64,000 bases of DNA from Mucilaginibacter limnophilus. Its GTDB lineage: Bacteria > Bacteroidota > Bacteroidia > Sphingobacteriales > Sphingobacteriaceae. The translations under genes were made by a program, and so were the position numbers. Of the stretch, positions 1 to 8,445 are shown piece after piece. The number at the start of each line of letters is the position of its first letter. Position 1 is the stretch's first letter. The DNA is taken from contig NZ_SACK01000004.1 in assembly GCF_004005815.1 (NCBI RefSeq), forward strand, positions 186,001 to 250,000. The letters are read 5' to 3'. The notes beneath the pieces are model-generated. The model saw only the letters and a program-made list of their open reading frames with translations, was not told where the DNA came from and searched no databases.

Positions 1-448
1 TGAAAGGAATATTCTTTTTATCAGCCACACGAAAATATGCCTTAATGATGTCGTCCCAGCTTTTCAGCCCCAGTATATAATAAAACTGGAACCCATCTAT
101 CCCCGACCGTAAGGCCGCGCGCATTTCAAATTCCACCGCTTCGTCAAGCGTAGCGTTGCTTAGCAGGCTATCAGCCATCACATTCACCTGAGTCAGTCCG
201 CCCAATGGTGCCGAAATGTTGCCGGTTGGTTTATAATACTTAGGGTTAGCGCTATCCTCAAGTTCATGCCCCTTATAACGGATAATACCCGTCATATTAT
301 GGGCTATCACCAGCTTTTGGTTAGTTAACGGCAGGCTATACTCAGGCAGATTTTTTAATTCCAACTGCGCGCACGATACGATAGGCAAGCCCATGCACGT
401 CGCTACAATGCAAAACGATTTTCTTACGCTAAAGCGATGTAAAAGCAT
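1..448 (-). CDS. GH71-like lipoprotein, 5' part only
   Basis: The first 149 codons of a minus-strand gene that runs off the left edge. ATG at 448. The N-terminus is a lipoprotein signal peptide with lipobox IVSC at residues 24-27, so the product should be an exported lipoprotein. The following sequence has AHNMTG and, about 70 residues later, a basic/acidic helix followed by SGIDGFQFYY. This resembles the start of glycoside hydrolase family 71 (endo-alpha-1,3-glucanase, AHxMxG ... AGIDGFALN). It follows a SusC/SusD pair in the same direction, as expected for the enzyme of a polysaccharide utilisation locus, here possibly for alpha-1,3-glucan. The catalytic half is outside the window, so the family call is tentative. 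A GH99-like or other TIM-barrel hydrolase is the alternative. Confidence 0.55.
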   Translation of the reverse strand, partial: MLLHRFSVRKSFCIVATCMGLPIVSCAQLELKNLPEYSLPLTNQKLVIAHNMTGIIRYKGHELEDSANPKYYKPTGNISAPLGGLTQVNVMADSLLSNATLDEAVEFEMRAALRSGIDGFQFYYILGLKSWDDIIKAYFRVADKKNIPF

Positions 449-469
449 ACGTATAGCTGATGTATTAAA

Positions 470-500
470 CAGCGCAAAGCCTTTTGAAGGCCTTGCGCTG
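470..500 (-). promoter_or_regulatory. Hairpin between susD-like gene and GH71-like gene
   Basis: Inverted repeat CAGCGCAA-A-GCCTT / AAGGC-C-TTGCGCTG with a short TTGA loop and one mismatch. It fills most of the 62-base gap between the SusD stop and the hydrolase start. No U-run follows on the minus strand, so it is more likely an mRNA-stabilising or partial-attenuation structure than a full terminator. Confidence 0.45.
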
Positions 501-510
501 TATTAGTAAA

Positions 511-2319
511 TTAATAATTAGGATTTTGCTGACCAGCAATGGCCGCGTTCGAGTTAAACTCACCCAATGGTATAGGCCATGAGTATGATTTGCTCTCGTT
601 AAAAGTAAACGGCGCGCCACCGACGTTCAGGGCAGTGCCATAGTATGCCGCTTCTGAAGGGCCTATTCGCCAGCGGCAAACATCAAACCACCAATGGCCT
701 TCGTTAAACAGTTCGGCCCAGCGTTCGTAGTAAAGCGGGTTGTTGCCCAGCACCGGGTCGTCAATCGCAACAGTATTGTCTGTTAATGAGGTATAATCAA
801 CAGGTGATGGCGCGTCTACAGGATAACCATACGCGCGGCGTTTTACTTTGTTCAGATATTCAACCGCGGTAGTGTTATCACCCGAGCCTTTTGCGGCTTC
901 GGCATACAAGAGGTACACATCAGCCAGACGTAAAAAATAAATATTGTTCGGCTGCTCCGGATGAGCGTTCAGGTTCCATAAAATATTAGCACCCTTCCGG
1001 AAGCTAAAACCATATTGCTGCTGGCCAATCAAATACCTTGGCTTTGATACCGGCGCCCAGTTAGCGCCATCAAACCTAACCGAATCAAGCCAGGGCTGCA
1101 ATGTGCTCACAAAAAGGCGAGGATCGGCTGTTTTGTTCGCACGTACAGCCAGCGCGGCAGCTTTGTAGGCGGGATCCATCACCTTTTCAGGGTTGCGGTA
1201 GCTTGCAGGTTTACTCGCATCGAAATCAGGATTGTCAACTATATTGTAATACCCCAGCGGATATCCAAACCGTTTCACATTCTGGTCGTGTATCGATTCG
1301 TTATCATAGCCCAGCGGAAAGCCGTCAGCTTCGGTACCGTTACCGCCTAACGACCATGGCGCCCACACAACGCCCGGCAAATTGGTTGCATTAGGTGTAT
1401 TACCCCAGGGACCGTAGTTGCCTTTACTATCACCATCAATATTAAGTTCAAATAAAGATTCTTCATTAAATTCGCTGGCTTTGTTCCCTATAAATGAATC
1501 TTTGTATTTTTCATAAGACATCAACGTTTTACCGCTGTTCTGTATCACATCAAGTAACACGGTTTTGGCATTAGCCCAGTCTTCGGTAAATACATAAGCC
1601 TTACCAAGTAGGGCTTTAGCGGCCCATTCGGTAACACGGCCCTGGTCGTTACCTGTCCAGTTTACGCCATCCAGGAGCTCGGCAGCTTTTTGAAGATCGC
1701 CTTCTATTAAATCCCATGTTTCGCGGGTTGTTGAACGTCCTATCTGGGTGCTTTCTAAATCGGCAGGGAACTTTCCGTACAACGGTACACCTTTTTTATC
1801 ACCATTAGCGCCACCTGCTTTTATATACGCTTCGCCGTAAAAACATTCTAACTGAAAGTAATAAAACGCCCGTAGAAAGTAGGCCTGTCCGCGTATGCGG
1901 TCAATCATAGCTTTATCGTTGTCGGTAGCGTAATTCTGCTCAAAAAAGTCGGCAGCATTTAGCACCACGTTACAGTTTTTTACACCGGTGTACAATGACG
2001 CCCATACGCGCGACACGTAGTTGTTGCTTATGCTCAGGTTGTTGTTGGTCATTTCGTTCCAGGCCTGGTCGCCGCCGTAAACGGCATTAGCAGTGTGGGT
2101 TGAATTGGCCAGAACCTTCGGCATAAGCTCAAATCCCCATAAGCCTACGCTGCGAAAGTTTGAATATGCAGGTACCAGTACACTTTGCAAATCGCTAATC
2201 GTTTTTGGATATCCGTTTGTTGGATAAACATCTGTAGGTGCCACCAGTTTGGGGTCTTTTCGGCAACCCGCGGCTAAAATCACTATCAGCACGGGTATAT
2301 ATATTTTAAATATTTTCAT
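511..2319 (-). CDS. SusD/RagB-family outer-membrane lipoprotein (locus 1)
   Basis: 602 residues. The signal peptide ends in lipobox LAAGC (C19), so the protein is probably surface-anchored. Family members bind glycan or peptide at the cell surface and cap the SusC channel. Family features are visible: helical TPR-like segments such as QAYFLRAFYYFQL (~146-158), RVTEWAAKALLGKAYVF (~226-242) and IYFLRLADVYLLYAEAA (~460-476), then the late YYERWAELFNEGHWWFDVCRW segment (~528-548). It starts 19 bases after the SusC stop, so the two are co-transcribed. The GH71-like gene downstream suggests an alpha-glucan substrate, by inference only. Confidence 0.93.
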   Translation of the reverse strand: MKIFKIYIPVLIVILAAGCRKDPKLVAPTDVYPTNGYPKTISDLQSVLVPAYSNFRSVGLWGFELMPKVLANSTHTANAVYGGDQAWNEMTNNNLSISNNYVSRVWASLYTGVKNCNVVLNAADFFEQNYATDNDKAMIDRIRGQAYFLRAFYYFQLECFYGEAYIKAGGANGDKKGVPLYGKFPADLESTQIGRSTTRETWDLIEGDLQKAAELLDGVNWTGNDQGRVTEWAAKALLGKAYVFTEDWANAKTVLLDVIQNSGKTLMSYEKYKDSFIGNKASEFNEESLFELNIDGDSKGNYGPWGNTPNATNLPGVVWAPWSLGGNGTEADGFPLGYDNESIHDQNVKRFGYPLGYYNIVDNPDFDASKPASYRNPEKVMDPAYKAAALAVRANKTADPRLFVSTLQPWLDSVRFDGANWAPVSKPRYLIGQQQYGFSFRKGANILWNLNAHPEQPNNIYFLRLADVYLLYAEAAKGSGDNTTAVEYLNKVKRRAYGYPVDAPSPVDYTSLTDNTVAIDDPVLGNNPLYYERWAELFNEGHWWFDVCRWRIGPSEAAYYGTALNVGGAPFTFNESKSYSWPIPLGEFNSNAAIAGQQNPNY

Positions 2320-2338
2320 TTCTTGTGTAGATTAAAAT

Positions 2339-5300
2339 TTAAAAGTTGAAATCAATACCGGCTGAATAAATGCGTGTTTGGGGATATTGCGAAACCGCGT
2401 CGATGCCCCGTGTCGTCGGGCCGGGGTAACCACCTGCCGAGAACGCACTGGCCAGTTCTGGATCAAGGCCGCTGTACTTGGTGAACGTTAGCAGGTTATT
2501 ACCCATTACAAACACCCTTGCGCTCTTCACGCCAACCTTCCTGAAAAATTCACTGCCCGAAAAGGTGTAGCCTATCTGCAGGTTTTTCAATTTTAAATAG
2601 CTGCCGCTTTCAACGAAATAACTGTTAACGGTGGTGTAGTTTCCGTTGGGGTCCATAGTAAAACCACCACCTGCATTTGCTCGACCTATGCGTGGCTGAT
2701 CAGTCAACCCGTTATCACCCAAGAATGACGCATTAAATATGTCGCTGGTACTGTTACCATCGGAAAAGCGCGATTGGCTATAGGCTTTTACACCGTTAAA
2801 CAAATCAACACCGGCAATGCCATTGAATAGCAATGCCGCGTCAAAACCTTTGTAATTAAGGCGGATATTGATACCGTAAACCATTTTAGGATTAGGGTTA
2901 CCTATCACCTGCCTGTCGGCATCATTTATGATTTTGTTGCCGTCAAGGTCTTCAAAATGAAGGTCACCGGCTTTGGCAACGTTGCCGTTAACTGTTTGGT
3001 TGGCAGCTTCGGCATCCGTTTGAAAAATCCCCAAAGCCTTGTAGCCGTAAAACGAACCGAATGGCAAGCCAGCTTTACTTATGGTGATGGTTTGATTAGG
3101 CATCATGTTAAAGCCGATATCACCATTACTGTAATAGTTATAACCGTCATACAACGCGCCGGTGGCACTGCCACTCAGGCTAAGCACTTTGTTGCGGTTG
3201 AAGCCCGCGGTTACGCTTACGTCAAAGCCCAGTTTACCGGCATTGCCCCGATAACCTATCAATACATCAATACCCTTACTGCTTACCGAGCCTACGTTTG
3301 TAAGGTATGGTTCAGTGATGCCGGAACTTAGCGACAATGGCAGCGCATACAGCATGTCAACTGTTTTCTTATTATACCACTCAATGGTGAAATACAGTTT
3401 GTCATTGAACAAGTTAGCATCAATACCGATATTTGTTTCCTTTACAGTTTCCCAGTGCAGGTTTGGATTAGGTATAGCACTATAAGTAATACCTAATAAT
3501 AGGTCGGTTTCAGGAAAAAAGTTTTGCCCATTTACAGAACCATTGCCGCTAATATCAGCAAATGAACGGTAGCTGGCCAGATATCGGTAAACGCCAATAT
3601 TGCTATTTCCCAGTTCGCCGTAGCTGCCGCGAAGTTTCAGGTTGCTTACAAAGGGCGCGGCTTCCTTAAAGAAAGGCTCTTCGGAAATTGTCCAGCCTGC
3701 AGACGCCGCCGGGAACACACCTTTCTGTTTGTTCGGTCCGAACACAGTAAAGTTAGCATCCTGCCTTAATGAACCTGACAGGTAATATTTGCTATTAAAG
3801 TTGTAGTTTACCCGGCCGAAATATGATTTTATCAGCGCGTTATTGTCAGTTGCACCGTTTACCGAAAAACCCGTGGAGGAAGTTTGCACGAACGAGTAAC
3901 CCGGCAAACCGATATTACTTTCGGTAACGTTGATGTTGTTGTATTTTCCTGTTATTTGTTCGTAACCTGCTGTAGCGCTGATGTTGTGTTTGCCAAAAGT
4001 TTGGTTGTAATTAAGCACATAGTTGCTTAATACCTGCGAACTGGCTATCGACTGTTTGTTCAGCGAGTTGTTGGGATTGGCTACCGCGCCAAAGTTGAAT
4101 ACATCCTGAAAATAGTCTTGCGTTTCGTGGTAGTAGTTGTAACCAAATGTAGTGCGGAAACTCAGGTGCAGCGGTAAGGCAACTTCAGCATAAACGTTAC
4201 CCTGAAAATTGTTTTTGAAGTTTTCAACATCGGCAGAGTTTACCGCACCGAAGGGGTTAGGACCGGCAAATGAAAGGCCTGAATATCCAGTAGGTGTGGT
4301 ACCATAACCCCCATTACTGTTATACAATGGAATAATTGGAATAGACCGGAACGGCGCATTATGCAACTGTGCTTCTACCCCTATCGGCGGTGAGGTGCGG
4401 CGTTGCGATACTGCCACCTGCTCCCCAATTTTTATGTACTTGCCCAACTTGAAATCGGTGTTTACACGTCCGCCGTAGATATCAGAAAAATTGCGGATGT
4501 ACACACCCTGCTGCTTGTTGTAAAAGCCCGAAACAAGATAATTAACCACCGGTGTTGAACCATTTACCGATAGGTTATAGTTGTTCTCGTAAGCATCGCG
4601 GTACAGCACGTCTGTCCAATCAGTGTTTGCAAGCGTATCAAGTTGATCGGCACCCTGAAATATTGTGGGGTTAATGATGTTTTGCAGCCTGATAAATTCA
4701 TCTTTATCTAAAAGTTTAATTGTTTTTGGGGTTGATTTACCATAACGTGCGTTAAAATTGATAACCGGTTGTGTTAAGCCAATACCTTTTTTTGTAGTGA
4801 TCAGGATAACGCCGCCAGCTGCTGCCGAACCGTAAATGGCTGCCGAACTGGCATCTTTCAGTACCTCAATTGATTCAATATCCTGCACATTAATGTTATT
4901 ACCATCGGCCGCACGTACTCCATCCACAATGTACAAGGGAGCAGGCTGATTTAGTGATGATAAACCGCGGATAATAATGGCCGGACGTGCATCGGGCGCA
5001 CCTGAACTTTTAATGATGTCCACCCCGGCAACACGGCCCTGCAAAGCTTCAGTAGGATTGGTTATGGGTTGATTTTTGAACACGTCACCCTTTACAGAGG
5101 CTACTGAACCGGTAAGGTCGCGGCGGCGTTGTGTGCCGTAACCAACCACCACTACTTCGTTAAGTGTTTGCACTGCATCCTGTAGTTTTATATTAATAGT
5201 GGTTTGGTTGCCCACCTGAAGTTCTTGCGTCAGGTAGCCAACCATTGAAAAGGTAAGTATTTCCTGGCTTGCAGCACTGATTGAATAAGCGCCGTTTATA

Positions 5301-5473
5301 TCGGTATTAGTACCGCGTTGGGTACCTTTCACGGCAACCGTAACGCCGGGAAGGGGTAATCCCTGGTCGTCGGTAATAACGCCGTTTATAGTTGCCTGCC
5401 CAAATGCGAAGTCGCAAAGCAGCAGCAATAATTGGCACAGCAACAATTGTTTAAGTAGCAGTTTTTTATTCAT
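2339..5473 (-). CDS. SusC/RagA-family TonB-dependent transporter (locus 1)
   Basis: 1044 residues from the ATG at 5473, which gives a clean signal peptide (MNKKLLLKQ... FAFGQ). An upstream extension to 5614 is open but lacks a signal peptide and is rejected. A carboxypeptidase-regulatory-like domain (~27-115) precedes the plug, marked by NEVVVVGYGTQRRRDLTGSV and, later, SSAAIYGSAAAGGVILITTKKG. The remainder is the beta-barrel, ending in the aromatic residue typical of outer-membrane proteins (FNF). It imports oligomers captured by its SusD partner, using TonB energy. It is the first gene of locus 1, with ~500 bases of non-coding DNA upstream. Confidence 0.95.
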   Translation of the reverse strand: MNKKLLLKQLLLCQLLLLLCDFAFGQATINGVITDDQGLPLPGVTVAVKGTQRGTNTDINGAYSISAASQEILTFSMVGYLTQELQVGNQTTINIKLQDAVQTLNEVVVVGYGTQRRRDLTGSVASVKGDVFKNQPITNPTEALQGRVAGVDIIKSSGAPDARPAIIIRGLSSLNQPAPLYIVDGVRAADGNNINVQDIESIEVLKDASSAAIYGSAAAGGVILITTKKGIGLTQPVINFNARYGKSTPKTIKLLDKDEFIRLQNIINPTIFQGADQLDTLANTDWTDVLYRDAYENNYNLSVNGSTPVVNYLVSGFYNKQQGVYIRNFSDIYGGRVNTDFKLGKYIKIGEQVAVSQRRTSPPIGVEAQLHNAPFRSIPIIPLYNSNGGYGTTPTGYSGLSFAGPNPFGAVNSADVENFKNNFQGNVYAEVALPLHLSFRTTFGYNYYHETQDYFQDVFNFGAVANPNNSLNKQSIASSQVLSNYVLNYNQTFGKHNISATAGYEQITGKYNNINVTESNIGLPGYSFVQTSSTGFSVNGATDNNALIKSYFGRVNYNFNSKYYLSGSLRQDANFTVFGPNKQKGVFPAASAGWTISEEPFFKEAAPFVSNLKLRGSYGELGNSNIGVYRYLASYRSFADISGNGSVNGQNFFPETDLLLGITYSAIPNPNLHWETVKETNIGIDANLFNDKLYFTIEWYNKKTVDMLYALPLSLSSGITEPYLTNVGSVSSKGIDVLIGYRGNAGKLGFDVSVTAGFNRNKVLSLSGSATGALYDGYNYYSNGDIGFNMMPNQTITISKAGLPFGSFYGYKALGIFQTDAEAANQTVNGNVAKAGDLHFEDLDGNKIINDADRQVIGNPNPKMVYGINIRLNYKGFDAALLFNGIAGVDLFNGVKAYSQSRFSDGNSTSDIFNASFLGDNGLTDQPRIGRANAGGGFTMDPNGNYTTVNSYFVESGSYLKLKNLQIGYTFSGSEFFRKVGVKSARVFVMGNNLLTFTKYSGLDPELASAFSAGGYPGPTTRGIDAVSQYPQTRIYSAGIDFNF

Positions 5474-5994
5474 AATGTTTAAGTTTTGGCTTGGTTTGTT
5501 TATTGATAATTGGTGTTTGGGTAAGAAAGATGCTAGCCGGATAGCAGATGACCGGAGTTTAAATAGATGGCATACCAATAGCATGCATCGAAACATCCGG
5601 CCAATAAAAAACATTTATTAAGCGTTTTCATGGATCAAGAAATTAGGTACAATTGGGTTCATAAGTGACGAGGCATGGACAGCCGCGAATCACAAATCAA
5701 AGAGACAACTAAAAACTACCTGCATCAAGCACAGAAAAAATAATATAAACGGGAAAGTGTAAATATAAAATACAAGGCACTGATTAACAGAATCTTAAAA
5801 TTTATATGTATAATAAAAATATAAACGGGGTATAAGCACTAAACCGGCTTAAGAAGGAGTTTAGTAGTTGCTTGAAGACGAACAAATGCCTTGTTATAGA
5901 AAGCAAAACAGCAACACTTAAAGGTATTGCTGCATGCAGAAGAATTATAGATTAAAAAAACTAGTCAACGTATCCGGGACATTAACTTGATCTA
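5474..5994. other. Intergenic, no gene seen
   Basis: 521 AT-rich bases between the metallophosphoesterase stop and the SusC start, both on the minus strand. It should hold the terminator of the upstream operon and the promoter of SusC/SusD locus 1. I found no clear Bacteroidota -7 box (TAnnTTTG) on the minus strand and no strong hairpin with a U-run. The open frame extending upstream of the SusC start (to 5614) does not look like protein. Confidence 0.5.
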
Positions 5995-6888
5995 TTATAC
6001 CATGTCTAACGGAATGTATTCGTTCTCTATAGCCCCATCATCATAAAGCTTTAACAGAGCATAGCCGGGAGGTGTTTCCTGGTAATAATATTTCCCAGCC
6101 GATTCTTTATCCCCTGTTCCCCACCAGTAGCCGCTTATGGCTCCGTTACATAAATAGGTTACGCCATTATACGTAACACTATCGCGCAGGTGCTGGTGTC
6201 CGCTCAGCCACATACGTACTTTATCTTTATGCTGATAAAATAGCGCTTTCAGCTCTTTATAATCGCCATGCCCGCCACCACTCCATATACAAGTAGACGA
6301 AAGCATTGGGTAGTGCGACATCAGTATTACAGGTGTATTGGTCTTTAATTTAGTCAGTTCGGCTTTAAGCCATTCCATTTGTTCGGTGTCAAGCTTTATA
6401 CCTTCGTTATTGCCGTCGAGCACAATAAAGTGCCAGCCTTTTTTGCTGAATGAATAGTACCGGTTCGGTATCTTCAAGCGTTTTACCACGTAGGGTTTGC
6501 CATACATTTCATCGTTTTGTGATGGCGCTTTCCACCATGGGTCGTGATTGCCTATACAGCTGTATACTTCAAGTGGCGCATGTTTGATAAATTCGTCCCA
6601 GATAGTCCATTGTGCAGTAACCATATCACGGGTAACATTGTCATATGATGCATCAAATATCGAGTCGCCACCGTTAAGGATAAAGTCGATATCTTTATTT
6701 TCCATCACCTTTTTAAGATATCTTGTTGCACGTGCAGGCGCGTCCTCCTTGTCGTGAATATGCACATCGGTAATATGCGCTACAGTTAAAACCGGCTTTT
6801 TGATTTTTATCGGAGGTATGGCAGATGCAGGTAACACTGCCATGGTAGCAGCCGCCACAGAGCCTGTAAGAAAATTTCTTCGTTTCAT
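5995..6888 (-). CDS. Exported calcineurin-like metallophosphoesterase
   Basis: 297 residues. The N-terminus MKRRNFLTGS followed by a hydrophobic stretch is a Tat signal (RRxFL). All metallophosphoesterase blocks are present: DVH (41-43), GGDS (73-76), GNHD (113-116), SHYP (191-194) and GHQH (230-233). It is therefore expected to be an active dinuclear-metal phosphodiesterase or phosphatase acting outside the cytoplasm. It is closest in layout to Icc/CpdA-like and purple-acid-like enzymes; the substrate is not readable. It is last in an operon with SusC, SusD, a second phosphoesterase and a small membrane protein, 16 bases after the latter, which suggests a phosphorylated substrate. Confidence 0.9.
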   Translation of the reverse strand: MKRRNFLTGSVAAATMAVLPASAIPPIKIKKPVLTVAHITDVHIHDKEDAPARATRYLKKVMENKDIDFILNGGDSIFDASYDNVTRDMVTAQWTIWDEFIKHAPLEVYSCIGNHDPWWKAPSQNDEMYGKPYVVKRLKIPNRYYSFSKKGWHFIVLDGNNEGIKLDTEQMEWLKAELTKLKTNTPVILMSHYPMLSSTCIWSGGGHGDYKELKALFYQHKDKVRMWLSGHQHLRDSVTYNGVTYLCNGAISGYWWGTGDKESAGKYYYQETPPGYALLKLYDDGAIENEYIPLDMV

Positions 6889-6904
6889 TTAATAGGCAGC
6901 TAAA

Positions 6905-7171
6905 TCAGGGTAAAATTTGCTTCAATTTGTCGGTGTACAAGCCGTACACTGCTATAAGCCCCCAAATAATATTGATAATTGCTGATGGATACGAACGGTC
7001 GTATAAAGCGCTTAAGCCTACAAAAAAGCCACCAAGTATATTACAAACATGAAAAGCAACCGAGGTAGCTTTCCATGTTTTTATAATCAACAGCAGATAC
7101 GACACAAAAAACAATAGTGCACCAATCCAGCCTATAATATCAGATAATATCTTTTCAGCTATCGGGTGCAT
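6905..7171 (-). CDS. Small three-helix membrane protein, CBU_0592-like
   Basis: 88 residues with three hydrophobic helices (~10-28, ~40-58, ~62-80) and the pattern IGWIGALLFFVSYLLL ... NILGGFFVGLSALY ... YPSAIINIIWGLIAVYGL. This matches the CBU_0592 family of small integral membrane proteins as I recall it. A SemiSWEET-type (PQ-loop) half-transporter has similar size and topology and is the alternative, but I see no PQ motif. The ATG directly follows the stop codon of the preceding phosphodiesterase with no spacer, so the two are probably translationally coupled. Its role in the phosphoesterase/SusCD operon is unknown. Confidence 0.7.
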   Translation of the reverse strand: MHPIAEKILSDIIGWIGALLFFVSYLLLIIKTWKATSVAFHVCNILGGFFVGLSALYDRSYPSAIINIIWGLIAVYGLYTDKLKQILP

Positions 7172-8416
7172 TTATTGTTTAATGTTACTTACCACCCAAC
7201 GGTTGGCTGTATTGTACTTACCTTCTAATACAATCTTATAAATGTTTGATGCGGGTTGTTTGCCCAAATCTATATCAAATTTTCCGTCTTTAACTGGTGC
7301 TTCGCCAACAAGTGTGTACTTATCATACTCACCTGTTTTGTTATAATTGTTAGTGCTTGCAAGCCATACTTTTACCTTACCGTCATTATTAACCGGTTTC
7401 CAGGTTACAGCAAGTTTGTTAGCTGTTTTAACAGCCTCCGGTTGAACAAGCGATACGTTACCCGTAAGCGGAAAGCCGTCTAACTCACGTTGTTCATCGG
7501 TAGTAAGTTTTACCTCTAAAAAGCGTGCAATGGTTGGCAAAATGTCAACCACACTGCTTTGGCCTGATGAGGCATAAGTGTTGGGTTTAGCATTTGTAAC
7601 TATCCATGAAGCCCTTTCACGGTCTGATTGCCCGCCATGACCCTTACCGTTTTTAGGGCTGCGGCCGTGATCGGTAGTGATAACGATCAGCCAGTCTTCG
7701 TTATACTTTTCTTTTCTAACTTTTATGGCTTCCCATATCTGGCCTACCCTTTTATCCGCAGCCTGTACAGCATCATAAAATTGGGGACTGTCACCATACA
7801 TGTGACCCATATCATCAGTAAACTCAAGGTACACCCATGAAAGATCCGGAGCATTGGTTGAGATCTGCTTTGCAGCTTCATCTGTCACAGCCTGATCTAT
7901 ACGTGCCATAAAAGTACGCTCTTTATCGTGTTTGAAATTAACCGTATCATTTTCCAAACCGTCAAAATGGTAATCTATCTTGATATTTTTAGTTTGCGGC
8001 AGGCCATCGCCTACCAGTTTGGTACGGTTATCTTCCCAGCTTGAAAATACCGCTGTTTTTTTATTGGGATACTGATTTTTAAACAAACGGAAAATAGTTG
8101 GATAATGATAATTTGGCGCGGCTATCTCGTTATCGGGCACGTTATGTTTGTTATACCAAACGCCGGTTAACACGTTGTTGTATCCCGGTGCCGAAATTGT
8201 TGGCGTTTCGTTATACTTTTTCACTTCACCACCCTGGTAAGCACTTAAAAGCGCGCCCTCTTTTGCTATAGCATGCAAGTTTGGTGTTGGCAGTTTCTCA
8301 ATAACGTCTTTTGAAACACCATCAATAATTATAAATACTGCTTTCTTTTGTTGCGCCATAGCAAAACCTGTTACACATACCAGCGTGGCAACAGATATAA
8401 TTTGTTTCAATTTCAT
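7172..8416 (-). CDS. Alkaline-phosphatase-superfamily phosphodiesterase / nucleotide pyrophosphatase
   Basis: 414 residues with a Sec signal peptide (cleavage near AMAQ, ~18-21), so periplasmic or exported. It belongs to the type I phosphodiesterase/nucleotide pyrophosphatase family (PF01663). Metal ligand D32 lies in FIIIDGVS. The nucleophile region TPTISAPGYNNVLTG (~71-85) carries a Ser (S75) where many relatives have Thr. Further metal sites are DDMGHMYG, TTDHGR and GHGGQ. The C-terminal ~70 residues form a small beta-rich extension. It hydrolyses phosphate mono- or diesters; the substrate is unknown. It follows SusD by 29 bases and abuts the next gene exactly. A neighbouring metallophosphoesterase suggests two-step removal of phosphate from an imported or surface-bound compound. 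Confidence 0.9.
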   Translation of the reverse strand: MKLKQIISVATLVCVTGFAMAQQKKAVFIIIDGVSKDVIEKLPTPNLHAIAKEGALLSAYQGGEVKKYNETPTISAPGYNNVLTGVWYNKHNVPDNEIAAPNYHYPTIFRLFKNQYPNKKTAVFSSWEDNRTKLVGDGLPQTKNIKIDYHFDGLENDTVNFKHDKERTFMARIDQAVTDEAAKQISTNAPDLSWVYLEFTDDMGHMYGDSPQFYDAVQAADKRVGQIWEAIKVRKEKYNEDWLIVITTDHGRSPKNGKGHGGQSDRERASWIVTNAKPNTYASSGQSSVVDILPTIARFLEVKLTTDEQRELDGFPLTGNVSLVQPEAVKTANKLAVTWKPVNNDGKVKVWLASTNNYNKTGEYDKYTLVGEAPVKDGKFDIDLGKQPASNIYKIVLEGKYNTANRWVVSNIKQ

Positions 8417-8445
8417 GTTTATATGTTTTAAGGTGAATGCTTTAG

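Noticed and set aside
5474..5614. N-terminal extension of SusC locus 1 to base 5614.
   Set aside because: The extension lacks a signal peptide and precedes a good ATG plus signal peptide at 5473.
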